From the NCBI GenBank assembly GCA_012845835.1, contig JABAKD010000025.1, forward strand, positions 18,713,476-18,777,475: a stretch of DNA of 64,000 nucleotides, given 5' to 3'. This stretch comes from Undaria pinnatifida. Its lineage: Eukaryota > Sar > Phaeophyceae > Laminariales > Alariaceae. Made by a program: the position numbers and the translations under genes. The notes beneath the pieces were generated by a model. That model did not search any database. It saw only the letters and a program-made list of their open reading frames with translations, and was not told where the DNA came from. Each line of letters begins with the position of its first letter. The stretch's first letter is position 1. Shown piece after piece: positions 32,829 through 43,488 of the stretch.

Positions 32829-34388
32829 GATTTTCCGTCTTGTCGTTGTTGTTGTGATTTTCCGTCTCGCTCATCCGCCCACGACCGCAGGCGAGTGCGT
32901 GCCATTGCGGGTATTCCTGAAACCGTACGCGCTGACGCCGACATACCGAGCTACCAGCAAGTTCACCGTCAAGTACTTCCTCAACCTTGTCCTGGTCGAC
33001 GAGGAAGACCGCAGGTGTGTTGTAGTTGTAGTTGTGGGTGTTGGTGGTGGGGGTGGGGGTGGTGGTGGTGGTGGTGGTGGTGTTGATGTTGGTGTTGTTG
33101 GTGTTGATGTTGGTGTTGGTGCTGTTGGTGCTGGTGCTGTTGGTGCTGCTGCTGCTGCTATTGTTATTGCTGCTGTTTTTGTTGTTTTTGTTGTTGCTGT
33201 TATTGTTGTTTTGTTGTTGTTACTGTTATTGTCGTTGTTGTGTCTCACATGTACTCATGGCCGTAAACAGTGCCTTAATCTCGTCCTGGTCGACGAGGAA
33301 GACCGCAGGTGCCACGTTTTTTTTGTTTGTGTTTGGGGTTGTTTGAGCACCATCAATTGCATCCAAGTTTTTGGTTTACAGATTACTTGGAATTTGTGTA
33401 GGAAACAATAAAGTTGCAAAAGTAAAGATTAACCCGTTTAAAACTGCACCCACGTTTTTGGAAACATTAAAATTGCAAAAGTATAAGAATTAACCCGTTT
33501 AAAACTGCACCCACGTTTTTGGTTTTCAGATTACTTGGATTTTTTGTAGGAAAAACATGCATTTGTAAAAGGTTATAAACAATCGATTTAAAAGAATGTA
33601 TCCACGTTTTTTGGAACGAAACACTTGTAATTGGTATGGGATAATGTCAATTGGGGTCTCTACTCGACGGGTGGCGTTTCGCAAACGGGGGTTTCGCGCT
33701 GACCGTTTCGCGTTTTCCTTTGCGTGAGCAGTGCGTTTGGGCGGTGCTACGGTGCCGCTCCTCTTGTTGCAATTGACATCCCTTGCGAAAAAGCAAACAT
33801 ACCCGGCGGGCGATATAGGGGATGTAGGGGGGGGGAGGTGTTTTGCATGGGTTCACGTTGAGGTTGTGCATGCCCGTGTGCGTTTTTTTTTTCTTCAGGC
33901 TCAGCTCGGGGTGTGGGGTGCACAACGAAAGCAAAAAGCATACAACATTCTAGGGAGACCATGTGGTTGCTTGTGCTCGGGAAAACCAATCCGAGTAGAT
34001 CTTGGAAACCTTGATTTTTTTGTCTGTAATTGCACTTTTGACTTTTATTTTGCAAAATATTATCCGAGTAGTCTGGTATTAGTAGTTTTTGGAACCCCTT
34101 GTTGTTGTCTGCAATTGCACTTGCGGCTTGTGTTAGCGAATTATAATCTGAGCAGTCGACTACAGTAGCTTTTGGAAAACTGCTTTGTTTTAGTGGTGCG
34201 AAATGGCGTTCGAGAGGCGTGGTGCACATATAACCTGGTGCACGTGGGCTGTCGTTGGCCCCCTCCCATCTTAATGAGTACACCTCTCCACTCCCCCCCC
34301 CCCCCCTCTCCCTCGACTGGCACGGCTGTTTTGTCAAAGGTATTTCAAGCAGCAAGAGGTGACGCTATGGCGCAAATATGTGGCGTGA
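26326..34388 (+). CDS. VPS26: VPS26, retromer cargo-binding subunit (start exon not found)
   Basis: VPS26 binds VPS35 in the retromer coat that recycles cargo from endosomes to the Golgi and plasma membrane; it is an arrestin-fold protein. Eight exons join in frame to a TGA: 26326-26460, 27120-27207, 28410-28495, 29611-29763, 30433-30546, 31236-31380, 32891-33014 and 34340-34388. They encode 297 residues, close to the usual 300-330. Diagnostic segments, in order: [108 protein letters not shown] and [12 protein letters not shown]. All introns are GT-AG except the second, which is GC-AG (donor at 27208). A short first exon with the ATG must lie upstream of 26326. Unlike most homologues the C-terminal tail stops four residues after WRK. 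Introns hold a SINE, pentanucleotide arrays and three partial duplications of exon borders. Identity is near certain; exact first acceptor (26326 or 26330) is not. Confidence 0.95.
26520..26900. repeat. (GTT/GGT)n array and TGACTGCTGTA repeats in VPS26 intron
   Basis: GTTGGTGTTGGTG triplet array (26520-26780), then repeated GACTGC(T/C)GTA units continuing to about 27100, just before the exon at 27120. Confidence 0.8.
27330..27560 (+). repeat. GATCT-rich dispersed repeat in VPS26 intron 2
   Basis: Rich in AGATCT/GATCTG. Its ATCTGCATACATCTAGCACA segment matches the reverse complement of the copy at 35225-35420. Another related piece begins near 34955. Confidence 0.55.
28570..28760 (+). mobile_element. 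retrotransposon tail module, poly-C end
   Basis: CTTCACGGCGCTTCGCGCTG, GGGTGAAAACCAGACGTGCT, ATGCGAGGTGTC, CATGCATGAAATGACTACAC and a C run. Lies in the VPS26 intron just after the 28495 donor, preceded by another GTGAGTAC-C run at 28495-28515. Confidence 0.6.
29066..29372 (+). mobile_element. tRNA-derived SINE with poly-A tail, 307 bp
   Basis: The head has a box A-like TGGCGTATCAGG (29080-29091) and a box B-like GAGTTCGAACC (29124-29134) at the spacing of a tRNA promoter. The body is non-coding, and the element ends in 14 A residues (29359-29372). A second, well-conserved copy at 63131-63440 has the same ends, which defines the unit. It lies in VPS26 intron 4 in the gene's orientation, about 240 bp before the next exon. 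The source tRNA is not identified. Confidence 0.85.
29373..29460 (+). repeat. short dispersed repeat next to the SINE
   Basis: CCGGTTGAATGGTCGATACT and TTTGCAAGCTGC recur as CCGGTTGAATGATCGATACT and TTTGCAACCTGC at 57963-58032, where no SINE is adjacent. Confidence 0.5.
29870..29925 (+). repeat. (GGGTT)n array in VPS26 intron
   Basis: GGGTT units about 100 bp after the 29763 donor, the same unit as the array at 16249. Confidence 0.85.
30036..30200 (+). repeat. (TTTGG)n array
   Basis: About 20 near-perfect TTTGG units followed by GGGCTGGGTTGG. In the same VPS26 intron. Confidence 0.9.
30655..30930 (+). mobile_element. non-LTR retrotransposon 3' fragment in VPS26 intron
   Basis: Aligns with 5858-6125 over its length: ACATGGAGCGATTTG, a degraded WWPQT block, then [17 protein letters not shown] in one frame, and an ATGGGTACGCTGCC end. 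It is 5' truncated and lies in the VPS26 intron between 30547 and 31235, on the gene's own strand. Confidence 0.6.
31430..31720. repeat. degenerate tandem repeat in VPS26 intron 6
   Basis: GAACGC(T/G)(A/G)AGA, CTACGCTGTCTGCAGTACAG and CCACGAACAAGAACTAAC recur several times. A further relative starts at 31980. Confidence 0.6.
32230..32580 (+). repeat. ACTTG-core/hairpin dispersed repeat, longest copy
   Basis: Head: TTTTTGGGAACAAACCGCTT, GAGTATAGCGAGGGATTTTG and GGGCTCTTAAGGGGG. Middle: AACCCAAAATCGTCGG and a GTTTTTTGCA motif. End: GAGCTCCTGAAG, AGGAGCCTCAGA, an A run and CCACCTATTACCGTAGGGTG. Heads of the same family lie at 4068-4130, 11105-11180, 13515-13555, 24790-24860 (minus), 28855-28890, 33525-33640 and 61745-61800; ends are listed separately. 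No coding; likely a non-autonomous element. Confidence 0.6.
33020..33240. repeat. (GGT/GTT/GCT)n array
   Basis: Triplet array immediately after the 33014 donor of VPS26, up to the partial exon copy at 33271. Confidence 0.85.
33355..33640. repeat. tandem repeat in the last VPS26 intron
   Basis: AACCCGTTTAAAACTGCACC and CACGTTTTTGG units repeated, related to the ACTTG-core repeat head (GATTACTTGGA...). Confidence 0.7.
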
Positions 34389-34489
34389 TGCCGAGGTGTC
34401 TGCTGCCACTACCGCCGAGGAATAAGGGGGATGGGGAGAGAGAGGCGCGGAGGCGGCGGGAAGGGGGTAATCTTCTTATCATGCGGTGG

Positions 34490-34610
34490 TCGCATGGTCG
34501 TAGTCCGTAGGACCATAGACCCTCGCGTCTCTAGGATGCCGGGACGGAACGCATTGGGTTTTCACCGACCAGGCAGCCGTTGCTTGGCGCGGGGGGTGAG
34601 GAGGGGGCAC
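34490..34610 (-). mobile_element. retrotransposon tail module
   Basis: Minus-strand copy with CGGTGAAAACCCAATGCGTT and GAGACGCGAGGGTCTATGGT. It lies about 100 bp past the VPS26 stop. A further ATGAGTACAC plus C-run end sits at 34273-34310 on the plus strand, just before the last VPS26 exon. Confidence 0.5.
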
Positions 34611-34689
34611 ACGACAGATTGTAATAGCAAGAACGCGAAAAACTCCCCAGACGGAACTCACGCTACGGCGGTAGACGCTACGGCGGTAG

Positions 34690-34800
34690 AGGGGTGCGCC
34701 TTTTTTTTCTGAGACTCGTAACTTGAGGAGTTCTTTACCGTATACCACACCCAAAAGCTTGTTTAGAGAAAAACTGAGAATGCTATTCGATTAACAACCC
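34690..34800 (-). repeat. hairpin dispersed repeat, end part
   Basis: Minus strand: GAACTCCTCAAGTTACGAGT, CTCAGAAAAAAAAGGCGCAC, CCCTCTACCGCCGTAGCGTC. Further minus-strand ends at 35855-35930 and 60590-60720 carry the same CTCCTC...GAGGAG hairpin. Confidence 0.5.
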
Positions 34801-35224
34801 CATGCTCTATACCTGGTAGGTGTAGAAAAAAAAAAGGAATGCATGTAGGAATGACACCCCGACGACATTAGGTTAAGAAGACCTCATTTTCAGACAATAT
34901 TTTGACCGAGAAGTGCTATTAATACCTTTGTCGTAGCATGTGTCACTGAACGAAGCCGTCACACACCGGACAGATCACGATCTACCACCGAGATCTATTA
35001 TTAGTTGAACCGAAAAAAAAAGAAGAGGAATTGGAAGGGGAACCTTGGCTTTATTTTTGTTTGTATCCTTGCAAAAAATGTTTCCCGGTCCACACGCTAC
35101 AGAGGCTCAAAACGAACATAGTCATTACATAGGAGTACTCGATTGAAAGGTCGAGATTCCCCTTTTTTGGTAAGTCATTTCGTCCTACTAACAAATTGCT
35201 TCCGTAATAGATTATCTATCATAG

Positions 35225-35420
35225 ATTATATACCTGTCGCTATGATATGCTGTGCAGGACCTGTGTAGTACAGATCCAACGCAGGAAGCATGTGCTAGAT
35301 CATGCAGATCAAACAGATCCCACCCAGCAAGTAGTAGATCATGCAGATCATACAGCTTCCACCGTCAATGAATCTGCGGTGGGTCATGCAGATAACAACT
35401 GACCAGAGATCCATCTATCT
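35225..35420 (-). repeat. GATCT-rich dispersed repeat, inverted copy
   Basis: Reverse complement contains ATCTGCATGATCTAGCACAT and CTTCCTGCGTTGGATCTGTA, homologous to 27420-27460. Confidence 0.55.
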
Positions 35421-37479
35421 GCCCTCAGACGTACATTATGAATGGGGACCTGATCTGTGCGATACGTGGAAGTTTTTAGACCAACTGGTTTCGGCGGCTT
35501 TAAGCAGGCCTAACTGTTTCTTTTTGAGACTGGGTGGAGGCTTGACTACTGCCGTTGCGGTAGCCGTCGTGATCCTCGTCCCGTGCGCAGGGACAAAGAG
35601 GTGGGGGCTGAATCTGGTGTGTTTTTGCATGAAGGGCATCGAGTGAAAAACTATCTCTGTACACGTTAAAAATATTAGCCCCCAAACGCTACCAGGTACA
35701 GTACGTAGTTTTCTTCTTTTGTTTGCCGCGATTATTGCGTTTTTGTTTTTTGGCAGAGGCGGCAACGGAGCTCATGTCTTAAGTATTAAGAGACACCGAT
35801 TTGTATGATAATTTCGGGAAAGAAAAGTGGCTGAATGTACAACCAAAATATGTATGCATAGGGGTGCACCAGGTACCTGTTTTTTTCTGAGGCTCCTCAC
35901 TTGAGGAGATTGTTTGTTATACTACTACTATACTATACTATAATATAATTACTGCGGTTGTGCTGCTGCTGAGGCTAGTTGAGTAGCGGACATTTTTTTG
36001 ACGAACAAAACAACGAAGAACAAAAATTGTAAAAGTTCATCTAAACATCAAAATTTGAAAAGCAATTTGGGGTGTTCCAAGTGACCTGCTCGTCTCAGGG
36101 AGACGGAACGCTTGCAATCACTTGCCAAATAGAGCCGGCTAAGACACGTTTAATGCGCCGAGTGCCGCCACGGAGCTCGGCCGAGATCCAGACATGCTTC
36201 ATAATGTACCCATGGCAGGCTAGCTTAGCCCGCGGCCGAGAGTGCGACAAGAAACACTCCGCCGCCGGAGAGCAGCGAGCCGAAAAAAAACGAAATCAGA
36301 TTTTACGTATACATATGCTATACTATACTATACCATACGACGGTTTCAGGCACTGGTCTACGGATAATTGGGTTGCCTAAATGGTGTGGGGAAGGATTCT
36401 CGTAGTGTATCTTGATTGTCCTTGAGGTGCATGGCTCGCCTGCTGAGGCGGCAGTCGACTATAATACGCGTATCATGTGCGAGGAGAGTCCGCGCGACGA
36501 AAGGTACAGCTCCCGTTCGCGTATTACGTATGTGGAGCTTGTGACACCAAGGTGGTAGTAGAGCTTCTCCTTGTTCTTGTGTGAGGGTGGGGGCTTGCGT
36601 CTGCACGGAGGTACGATAGTATACACAGCCCCCTGTGATGATCATCGTATGACCGCGCGTGCATCAAATGCATGCGTTCGTCGGCGGCGACAGGTCTAAC
36701 AGAGCTATACCCCCGCCTAAAAACTGACGACCAAAAAATCTTAATGCACTCCGATGGACGACCCCAACAACCAGAGAGCAACTACTTACAGTCCGTGGAC
36801 TGCACCTCTTAGCTGCAGTCCATACGCTATATTCCACTTCCTCGAACGTTAACCCCAACCCTATAGTTGTGCACCTATCCACTAAGTGGAAGCAGGGTGC
36901 CCAATGGGATCCGGTCCGAGCGGGATGGGGGTAGAGGCGTTGACCAATTAAAATTGAGGTGTGGTCTACTGCTCAAGCACCCCATTTCAACCGTTTCGAG
37001 CCTAGAAAAAAAAATAAAAAAAATAAATAACAATAGGGTGTGGACTGCTGTACTTAAGTTCCGCAATCCATGGGTTGCAAATAGGTGCCGTCGAATGGTC
37101 AATCATAGCTTGGATTCGAACGATGTGGGGTGCGTAGCTCCCGAGTTGAGGAGCCCCGTCACCCTCAATTTATTTTCGCCAAAAGCTGCTATTATAGCCC
37201 TACCATACTACTGTACGCATTCATTTTTTTCACACGGATTTTGTCAAGGAAGCGGGCGAAGACGCCCCGCCTCCCCCCCCCCCCGGGGTTTGTTTGTGGT
37301 TAGGGCGGCCCTCGTCGTGATACTCGTTCGCCGCGTGCGCTGGGCGGCGAGGTGACGACCACATATCAATAGGTTGACTTATTGCTTGAGCGTCGTCTCG
37401 ATAGTGAAACAGTACTGTGCCGCCCCTATATATAAACCCTATCAGAATTTTTCGTTTTTGCCGCATCCACGATTCTGTT

Positions 37480-37745
37480 TTTTTGGGACTGATTCTACGA
37501 TGCCCCCCCCCAAACACCAGCGATATTCTTTGACGAACGTTTCATGGCTGCTCGACACGAGAAGGGATTCTATTAACAAAAGGTCTCCACATATTTTCTT
37601 GTGTGCCAAAGGCCTATCGAACGAGAACGTCGGGGTTTCAAGGGGCACAGTATTTGAGGAGATACGACCGGGAGCTGGATTCGAAACCGCGCGATTTCGT
37701 TCAAGAAAAGTTGCGGGGGCTACCGTAGAATGACTCTTGGTGTTT
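37480..37745 (+). repeat. dispersed repeat, second copy
   Basis: Second copy of 9978-10345: GACTGATTCTACGATGCCCC, GACGAACGTTTCATGGCTGC, CGACCGGGAGCTGGATTCGA, CCGTAGAATGACTCTT. Confidence 0.6.
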
Positions 37746-38319
37746 GTTTTTTTTGTAGTGGTAGCAACGCAGCTCATGTCTGGAGGAGGCACCGCTTTGT
37801 ACATATGATGACTTTGCAAAGAAATAAGAACGGTGCAACTTGTGAAGCCGCGCGCTATATTGCCACCCGGTAGACGGCGGCAGCGGGCAGCCAATTTTTT
37901 CGACAGGAATTTCGCTCAGAAACCGGCGAAGATCCCCCCCGCCACCCGCACCCCCCCCCTGCTTATTTGCGCCATTCGATTCACTAATTAATACATGTAT
38001 ATAGGGTCGTTCGTTAAGAACGCAAAAAATCACGATGCCTGACATTTTGAATTTCTAAAAGGCAACATAATCGAGAAAATAGAAGATAACGTTTTTTGTT
38101 TTTGTTTTTGGCAGGAATCCTGACATGATTTGTTTAGGACTTGAAAAAATATATTTAAAGTTGGCATTTTTGACAACGCACGATTCGTGAAAATGTCACG
38201 TTATGTTTGCCACGATTCCTGGCATGTCTTGTTTGTGATTAATATTAATAGGAATGACCCATATATAGGACAACGCAAACGCAAAACTCCAAGGTTGTGT
38301 TACTCTGTAGGGTACGTAC

Positions 38320-38650
38320 AAACCATGCCCGCGGTATTTACCCCGGGTATTAATTACCCTACGAAGAACTTATTCTGTAAGTTCTGTAGGACATTCATAT
38401 CCGTACCCGGAACTTCAGGAAGTTCTGTACGCCAGTGCCACAAATACCCGGGGTACGGGTATATCACTTTCATAACTTTTGTGAGTTCTGTACGCCCGTG
38501 CCACAATACCCGGAACTTCTGTGAGCAACACTTCCGTACCGTACCCGGAACTTCTGAAAGTTCGGTAAGATCCCCATACCCTTACCGGGAACTTCTGCGA
38601 CTCTGTTAAGACTGTGGCACAATACCCGGGGAACGGATATACCTTTGTTA
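38320..38650. repeat. minisatellite with CCCGGAACTTC units
   Basis: TACCCGGAACTTC, GAAGTTCTGTACGCC and AGTGCCACAATACCCGG recur four to five times. Confidence 0.75.
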
Positions 38651-38769
38651 CAACACACGAACGAGCTTCGTCAGCAACATCAATTTCCGAGCCAGCTTTC
38701 TCCAAAAAACAAGATACAAACACCGTGGCCGGGCAAATATCTCGTCGATCTCGACATAGTTCCACCAAG

Positions 38770-39000
38770 GCTACTTGCACGGTAGGGGGGGTAACCGCTT
38801 TTTCACACGAGTGACTCTGTACCTCACTGACAAAAACACTTCAGGGGGGATTGTTTTGGCGCAGCGTAACCAGCCACGTCATGGCGGATTCATATCGCAA
38901 AACTAAAACAGCACGAAAGCCTCAAGACCGCGAGGAACAAGCGGGTCACTCGCACGAGTGACCCTAGATGACTGCAAAAAGCTGCCCCAGAAGTGACCTT
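38770..39000 (+). repeat. dispersed repeat, second copy without the microsatellite
   Basis: Relative of 4585-4965, containing TACCTCACTGACAAAAAC, TTTTGGCGCAGCGTAACC and CTCAAGACCGCGAGG; no CAGTAGTA array. Confidence 0.55.
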
Positions 39001-39284
39001 CCTACCGCAGTAGGCTTGGTCTTTCCACCCATCCATTGTTCTGCGTTTACACTTCTCCGCGCTCCGAACAAAATAGGCTTTGGAGCTCATTCGAGGGTGT
39101 ATGTGTGTCATCTTGCGCGCGCCATGGATAGGAGAACGAGCACGCAAAAACTCCTGCTCGACAGCAGAAAAAAAGCTATCAAAGAAAATACTCTCAACTC
39201 CCCACCAATACAATACACACCCCTCACGACGGGGTGATCGGTTTCCCGAGCATCTAGATAACGTGCGTGGTGCCACACCACGGA

Positions 39285-39800
39285 CTAGGCAGGAGGGGGT
39301 CACCACCTCCCCTTTCCTTCCTGATGTCTGCTTTATCCCCGTTCACCTCTCATCATTGCCACCACCACCATGCTGCGGATCAGGCGGGGGGGCGTACTCA
39401 GTAATCAGGCGAGGAGCTACCACTTGCGCGTCCTCTCTCCCCGTCCGTCTCCCCCCCTCTCCCCCTCACCACCGCCACCACCATACAACGGATCAACAAC
39501 GGGGGTCACCACAGTCTCTTCCTTTCCCTCCGTCCACCTCCCTCCCCTAACCACCACCACACCACGGACTCGCACCCGGACCCGCAAGGGAGGTCACCAC
39601 CTTCCCTTCCCTTCGCCCCGTTCGCCTCCCTCCCCCCCATGGATCAGGCGCGGGGGGTCACCACTTCTCCCTCCCCTTCCCTTGTTCGCCCCCCCCCGCT
39701 CCCCCTCTCAACACCACGGATCAAGCGGGGGGTCACCACTTTCCCTTCCCCTCCCCCTGCCCGCCTCTCCCAATACCCCCGTCGCCATCACCACCCCCAC
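39285..39800. repeat. C-rich minisatellite, about 80-90 bp unit
   Basis: Repeats of GGATCA(G/A)GCG, GGGGGTCACCAC and a CCTTCCC pyrimidine tract. Open frames across it are low complexity. Confidence 0.7.
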
Positions 39801-39999
39801 TACTAGCCTCTTCTTCCCACCCCTTGTCCGGCCAGCCTCCTTGCTGCTCCGGCCATTCCTCCTGCTGTGGCTCGGGGAGGGGTTGTTGAGGGCCTCTTAC
39901 ACCTTGCCCCTTGGCGGCCTCGGCTGCCTCGTTGCGCGCGATGCACGCCAGCAGCGCCTCTCTCTGCTGCCTGCAGTTCGTGTTACCCTATGGGAGGTG

Positions 40000-40290
40000 G
40001 GGGGAGGGGGGGGGGGCGTACTCTTTTGTTACTTTCGCTACGATAGTCATTTTAACCATTGAACCGGGGATCTGTACAACGCCGGAACGGAGCACATCGG
40101 GTTTTCGCCGATTAGGCAGAAGATATTTTGAAGCATGGGGGGGGGAGGTACTCATTTGTTGCTTGTCTTGGTCGTTCGACCATGGACCACGCACTCCTTT
40201 CGAGAGGGAGCACCGCACCGTTCCTACTCGTAATAGAGACATCTCCAAAATTTGGGCGCTCATTGCGTCACTGCCATAAATTACAATAAT
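40000..40290 (-). mobile_element. non-LTR retrotransposon 3' end with two tail modules
   Basis: Minus-strand sequence from 40281 reads ERPNFGDVSITSRNGAV in translation and AAATGAGTACCTCCCCCCCC, then a second tail module (CGAAAACCCGATGTGCTCCG) ending GAGTACGCCCCCCCC. Same order of modules as at 17858-18180. Confidence 0.6.
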
Positions 40291-42311
40291 AAAAATGCTA
40301 TAATAATGTTACCCTGCGATTGGGGGGGGGGGGGGTAACATTCGAGAGACAGGGCGATGTACGATAGGTTGTGCGAGGGTGGCGATCAAGGATGGAATGT
40401 AATATATATAAACGCTGGGACACTATATCAAGCACGGTGACGCCCGTGGCGTAAATTTCTTGAGCTGTACAAGGTTTGGTTAGCCTTACCATAACTACGA
40501 CGTGTATTTCTCGTTAAGCATTTAGGTCCGTGACTCCGCTGTGTTGTGGCCCGCACTTTTAGACGACTTAACAATCATTGAACTATTGTATTCAACGATA
40601 CCAGGTACAGGGTACAGGTACCAGGTACCATGCATAGACTATACATATAGCGACCACAACTCCCATAGTTTTCCTGTTTTCTTCGGTCCGTGATGGTGAT
40701 GACGACACTCACGTCCATAAAATCCGCCGCTGTTCCCGCCACTGCTGCCAGGGTGACTGGCCAGTAGCTTTTTCTGTGAATGCTGAGCGGTAGGCCCATC
40801 AGCATTCCAGCCGCGCAGTACTGCTCTCCAACACCAGATAGATAAAAGAGATAGAGGCAAACAGACGGGCATACAGACAAACAGACATATACGTTGGTGT
40901 GTCAGCTTTAGAAACGTCGTAGGTACCCGGCATGATAGCGGAATGCAGCAGGGAGGCTAATCGACGTGCAACGTGCAGCAGTCACTGCTGTAGTTGGAGC
41001 CTGGTGTTGTTGTTGTTGTTGTTGTTTTCTCACATTAACTCTTGTCAAAAATCTAGAGTCCGTGGTCACACAAAGGTGCTGGAGCCCTAGGAAGATCCGA
41101 AAAACCAAGTGAAATCAAAATTCGTCAGGGAAATACTACGCTTTCCCGCCTAAAAACGCACGATACGGAAAAAGACGCACAAGTGAAAAGGTCAAATGTG
41201 CAAACTGAACTCACATGGCCGCGGGTATCCACTCAACTACAGCATAGAGTTCACCCGTCCCCACAACTAACCAACTCGCGGCTACAAACTACAGCGGTTG
41301 GGCTGCCTGCACCGTACGAACCGCACGGTAATCGTGAGTATAGACGAACGCGCCTGCTGTCTGGAGTGCTGTCAGAGTGACGACCCGCGGGCATGCAGTG
41401 AAACAAGAGCAATGGAACCAAAAACCACAGCAGTACAGATATCAATAAACACCCCTCCTTCCCGAGTTATTTGACAGGTTGCAGCGCAGCTACGACGCCC
41501 GTGCCTGAAAATTGAAAATTGCGGCGGGTCGTTCCCCGTGAAGGGTATACAACTCTTCTACAAACTCTACAAAAATCAGTGACGTAAGTAACATGTTGTA
41601 CTACTGCCTCGTAAAAATAACCCTTGGAAAAAAGACGATCGCTGCTCTCATGATGATGATGTGCGTGCCGGTCGTGGGTCTCCGTGTGCCATCCTTCTGC
41701 TGTGGTTCTCCGTGGCCGCCTCATCGCCTTAGCTCACTCGGCCAGCTCCTTCGCACTTGCTCTCGTTCACACTCAATTCCAGTCGGTTCCCCTGCTCCCC
41801 CGTGCAAAAAAAATCAAAATGCTCCACGCAGTTTGCGGTGCTGATCTGAAAAACAAAAATTCTCGTTCAGGGAGAGTTCAATCCGTCTCTTCCCCACCCG
41901 TCGACGGCCAGTCGCCCTCCTCCTTCGTCGTCGAATCCAGCCTCCTGCCGGCGCAGTTTCCTCCACGCAAACCGAGACTGCGCCGTAGCGTGGCTCGTGG
42001 TGGCGCCTGCCTCCGCGCACGAGCATCCCGATTAAGCATTGCTGCTCCGCCGCTGCTGCCTAAAAAGACGCGCGAATCGTAGGTGACCATGCCTAACGCA
42101 CCACGTACGACCCAACTCTACCGCCACGCCTAAGCCTCGCGGCCACACGCAGCAGCAAGAAGGTATCACTCCTTGAGAGTGAGTCCGGCCTTACACCCGC
42201 CAGAAAGACCCCCCCACTCTCGCTACAAGGCTGCTAGGGCATGCTTCGCAGCATACCTTACCGAGGCGGCAAGGGGGAACGAAGTAGTCTGGTATCATGT
42301 ACGAGTAGTAC

Positions 42312-42720
42312 CAGGAGAGCAGGACGTTCGACTACAGACGCTGAGGTGTCGCAAGCGGTGAATACCATACGGCCGTACATCCTCTTTTACGAGCCAAACA
42401 ATAGCGAGTGACTCTAGCGCCAAATAACTTCTACATCCGACAGCGTTTACAGCTTGCCGGTGCTCTGCGCCCTGAGCTCTTACGCTTCGAGTTGGAGCCT
42501 CTGGTATTCATGTTGTAACAGGAGAGCAGGACGTTCGACTACAGACACTGAGGTCTCGCAAGCGGTGAATACCATACGGCCGTGCATCCTCCTTTACGAG
42601 CCGAACAACAGCGAAGGACTCTAGCGCCAACTAACTTCTACATCCGACAGCGTTTACAGCTTGCCGGTGCTCTGCGCCCTGTGCTCTTCTGCTTCGAGTT
42701 CCTGTCGTCCTGTTTGACGC
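42312..42720. repeat. 207-bp tandem duplication
   Basis: GGAGAGCAGGACGTTCGACT starts at 42314 and again at 42521; the two copies are nearly identical to about 42700. The second copy is followed by the palindrome TACCAGGTACCTGGTA. Confidence 0.9.
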
Positions 42721-43488
42721 TACCAGGTACCTGGTATTCGTCTTGGCTTCGTAGCTTCGTGCACGTTTAAAAAGTCAGCGCATTGATGTGGAAGTAACGT
42801 GCAATTCACATGGCGCATGTTGTGTCTGCCAGAGCTGGACACACCTTATAGTGGCTCAGCATGCAGCTCGACAGCGCTTCAGAAAGGACCTTCTCTTCTT
42901 CGGTCTTCGTCCTCATGGTGTTGCAAGGGCGGCGGACCAAGTGCAGCGACTCCGAGGCAATCCGATCGCTCCGCGGGTTGGCGGGTTGGTGAGCCCGCGG
43001 GTTGGTTGTGGCTTTATAGGGTTTTTGAAGTCTGGGTCAGGCGTTCTGGTTCCAAAGGTATCTAGAACCCTGTATCATTGCTCTTCGATCCCGATCCCAT
43101 CTACTTTAGTGCCGCGTGCCTGGGGTTACCGAGAGTCTGCAGAGAACCCTACCCGTCTGCCCAGTCCCAAGGCAATTCCAGCCCCTATCTGTCCCGAAAC
43201 CATTGCTCAAAATACCCCAAACCGAGCGAAAGTCCAAGCCGAAATATCCCTCTTTTTGAGATCCTTCGCTATTATACCAGTACCAGGTACCTGGTAGAAA
43301 TTTAAGTTTAGAACCCGAGGCAGTAAAAGCTCAAGCATCCAGCCCCGACAGGAAGAACAACCTACTTCGGGGGTGATCTTTGGTGCAGGCAGAGAGGCAG
43401 AGGGAACTACATAGCTGGCAGGACGACCGTTGTGAAGCGCAGCAGGGCGTGCGGTCGGGGTATCATATAATTGCTTGCTCCCAGCAGC

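Larger units (their letters stand above)
34389..43488. other. intergenic region between VPS26 and CFAP20DC
   Basis: Nine kilobases of dispersed and tandem repeats. A frame at 41819-42082 (plus, ending LLPKKTRES) is compositionally possible but has no supporting signal. No promoter element was recognised upstream of 43489. Confidence 0.5.

Noticed and set aside
33747-34355. 202-codon minus frame
   Set aside because: Antisense to the terminal VPS26 exon and C/G runs; no splice or start support.
39370-40062. 230-codon Pro/Ser-rich plus frame
   Set aside because: Falls on a C-rich minisatellite; low complexity and open for that reason.
41684-42082. Possible small gene ending LLPKKTRES
   Set aside because: Lacks an ATG at a sensible place, splice signals or a recognisable motif.
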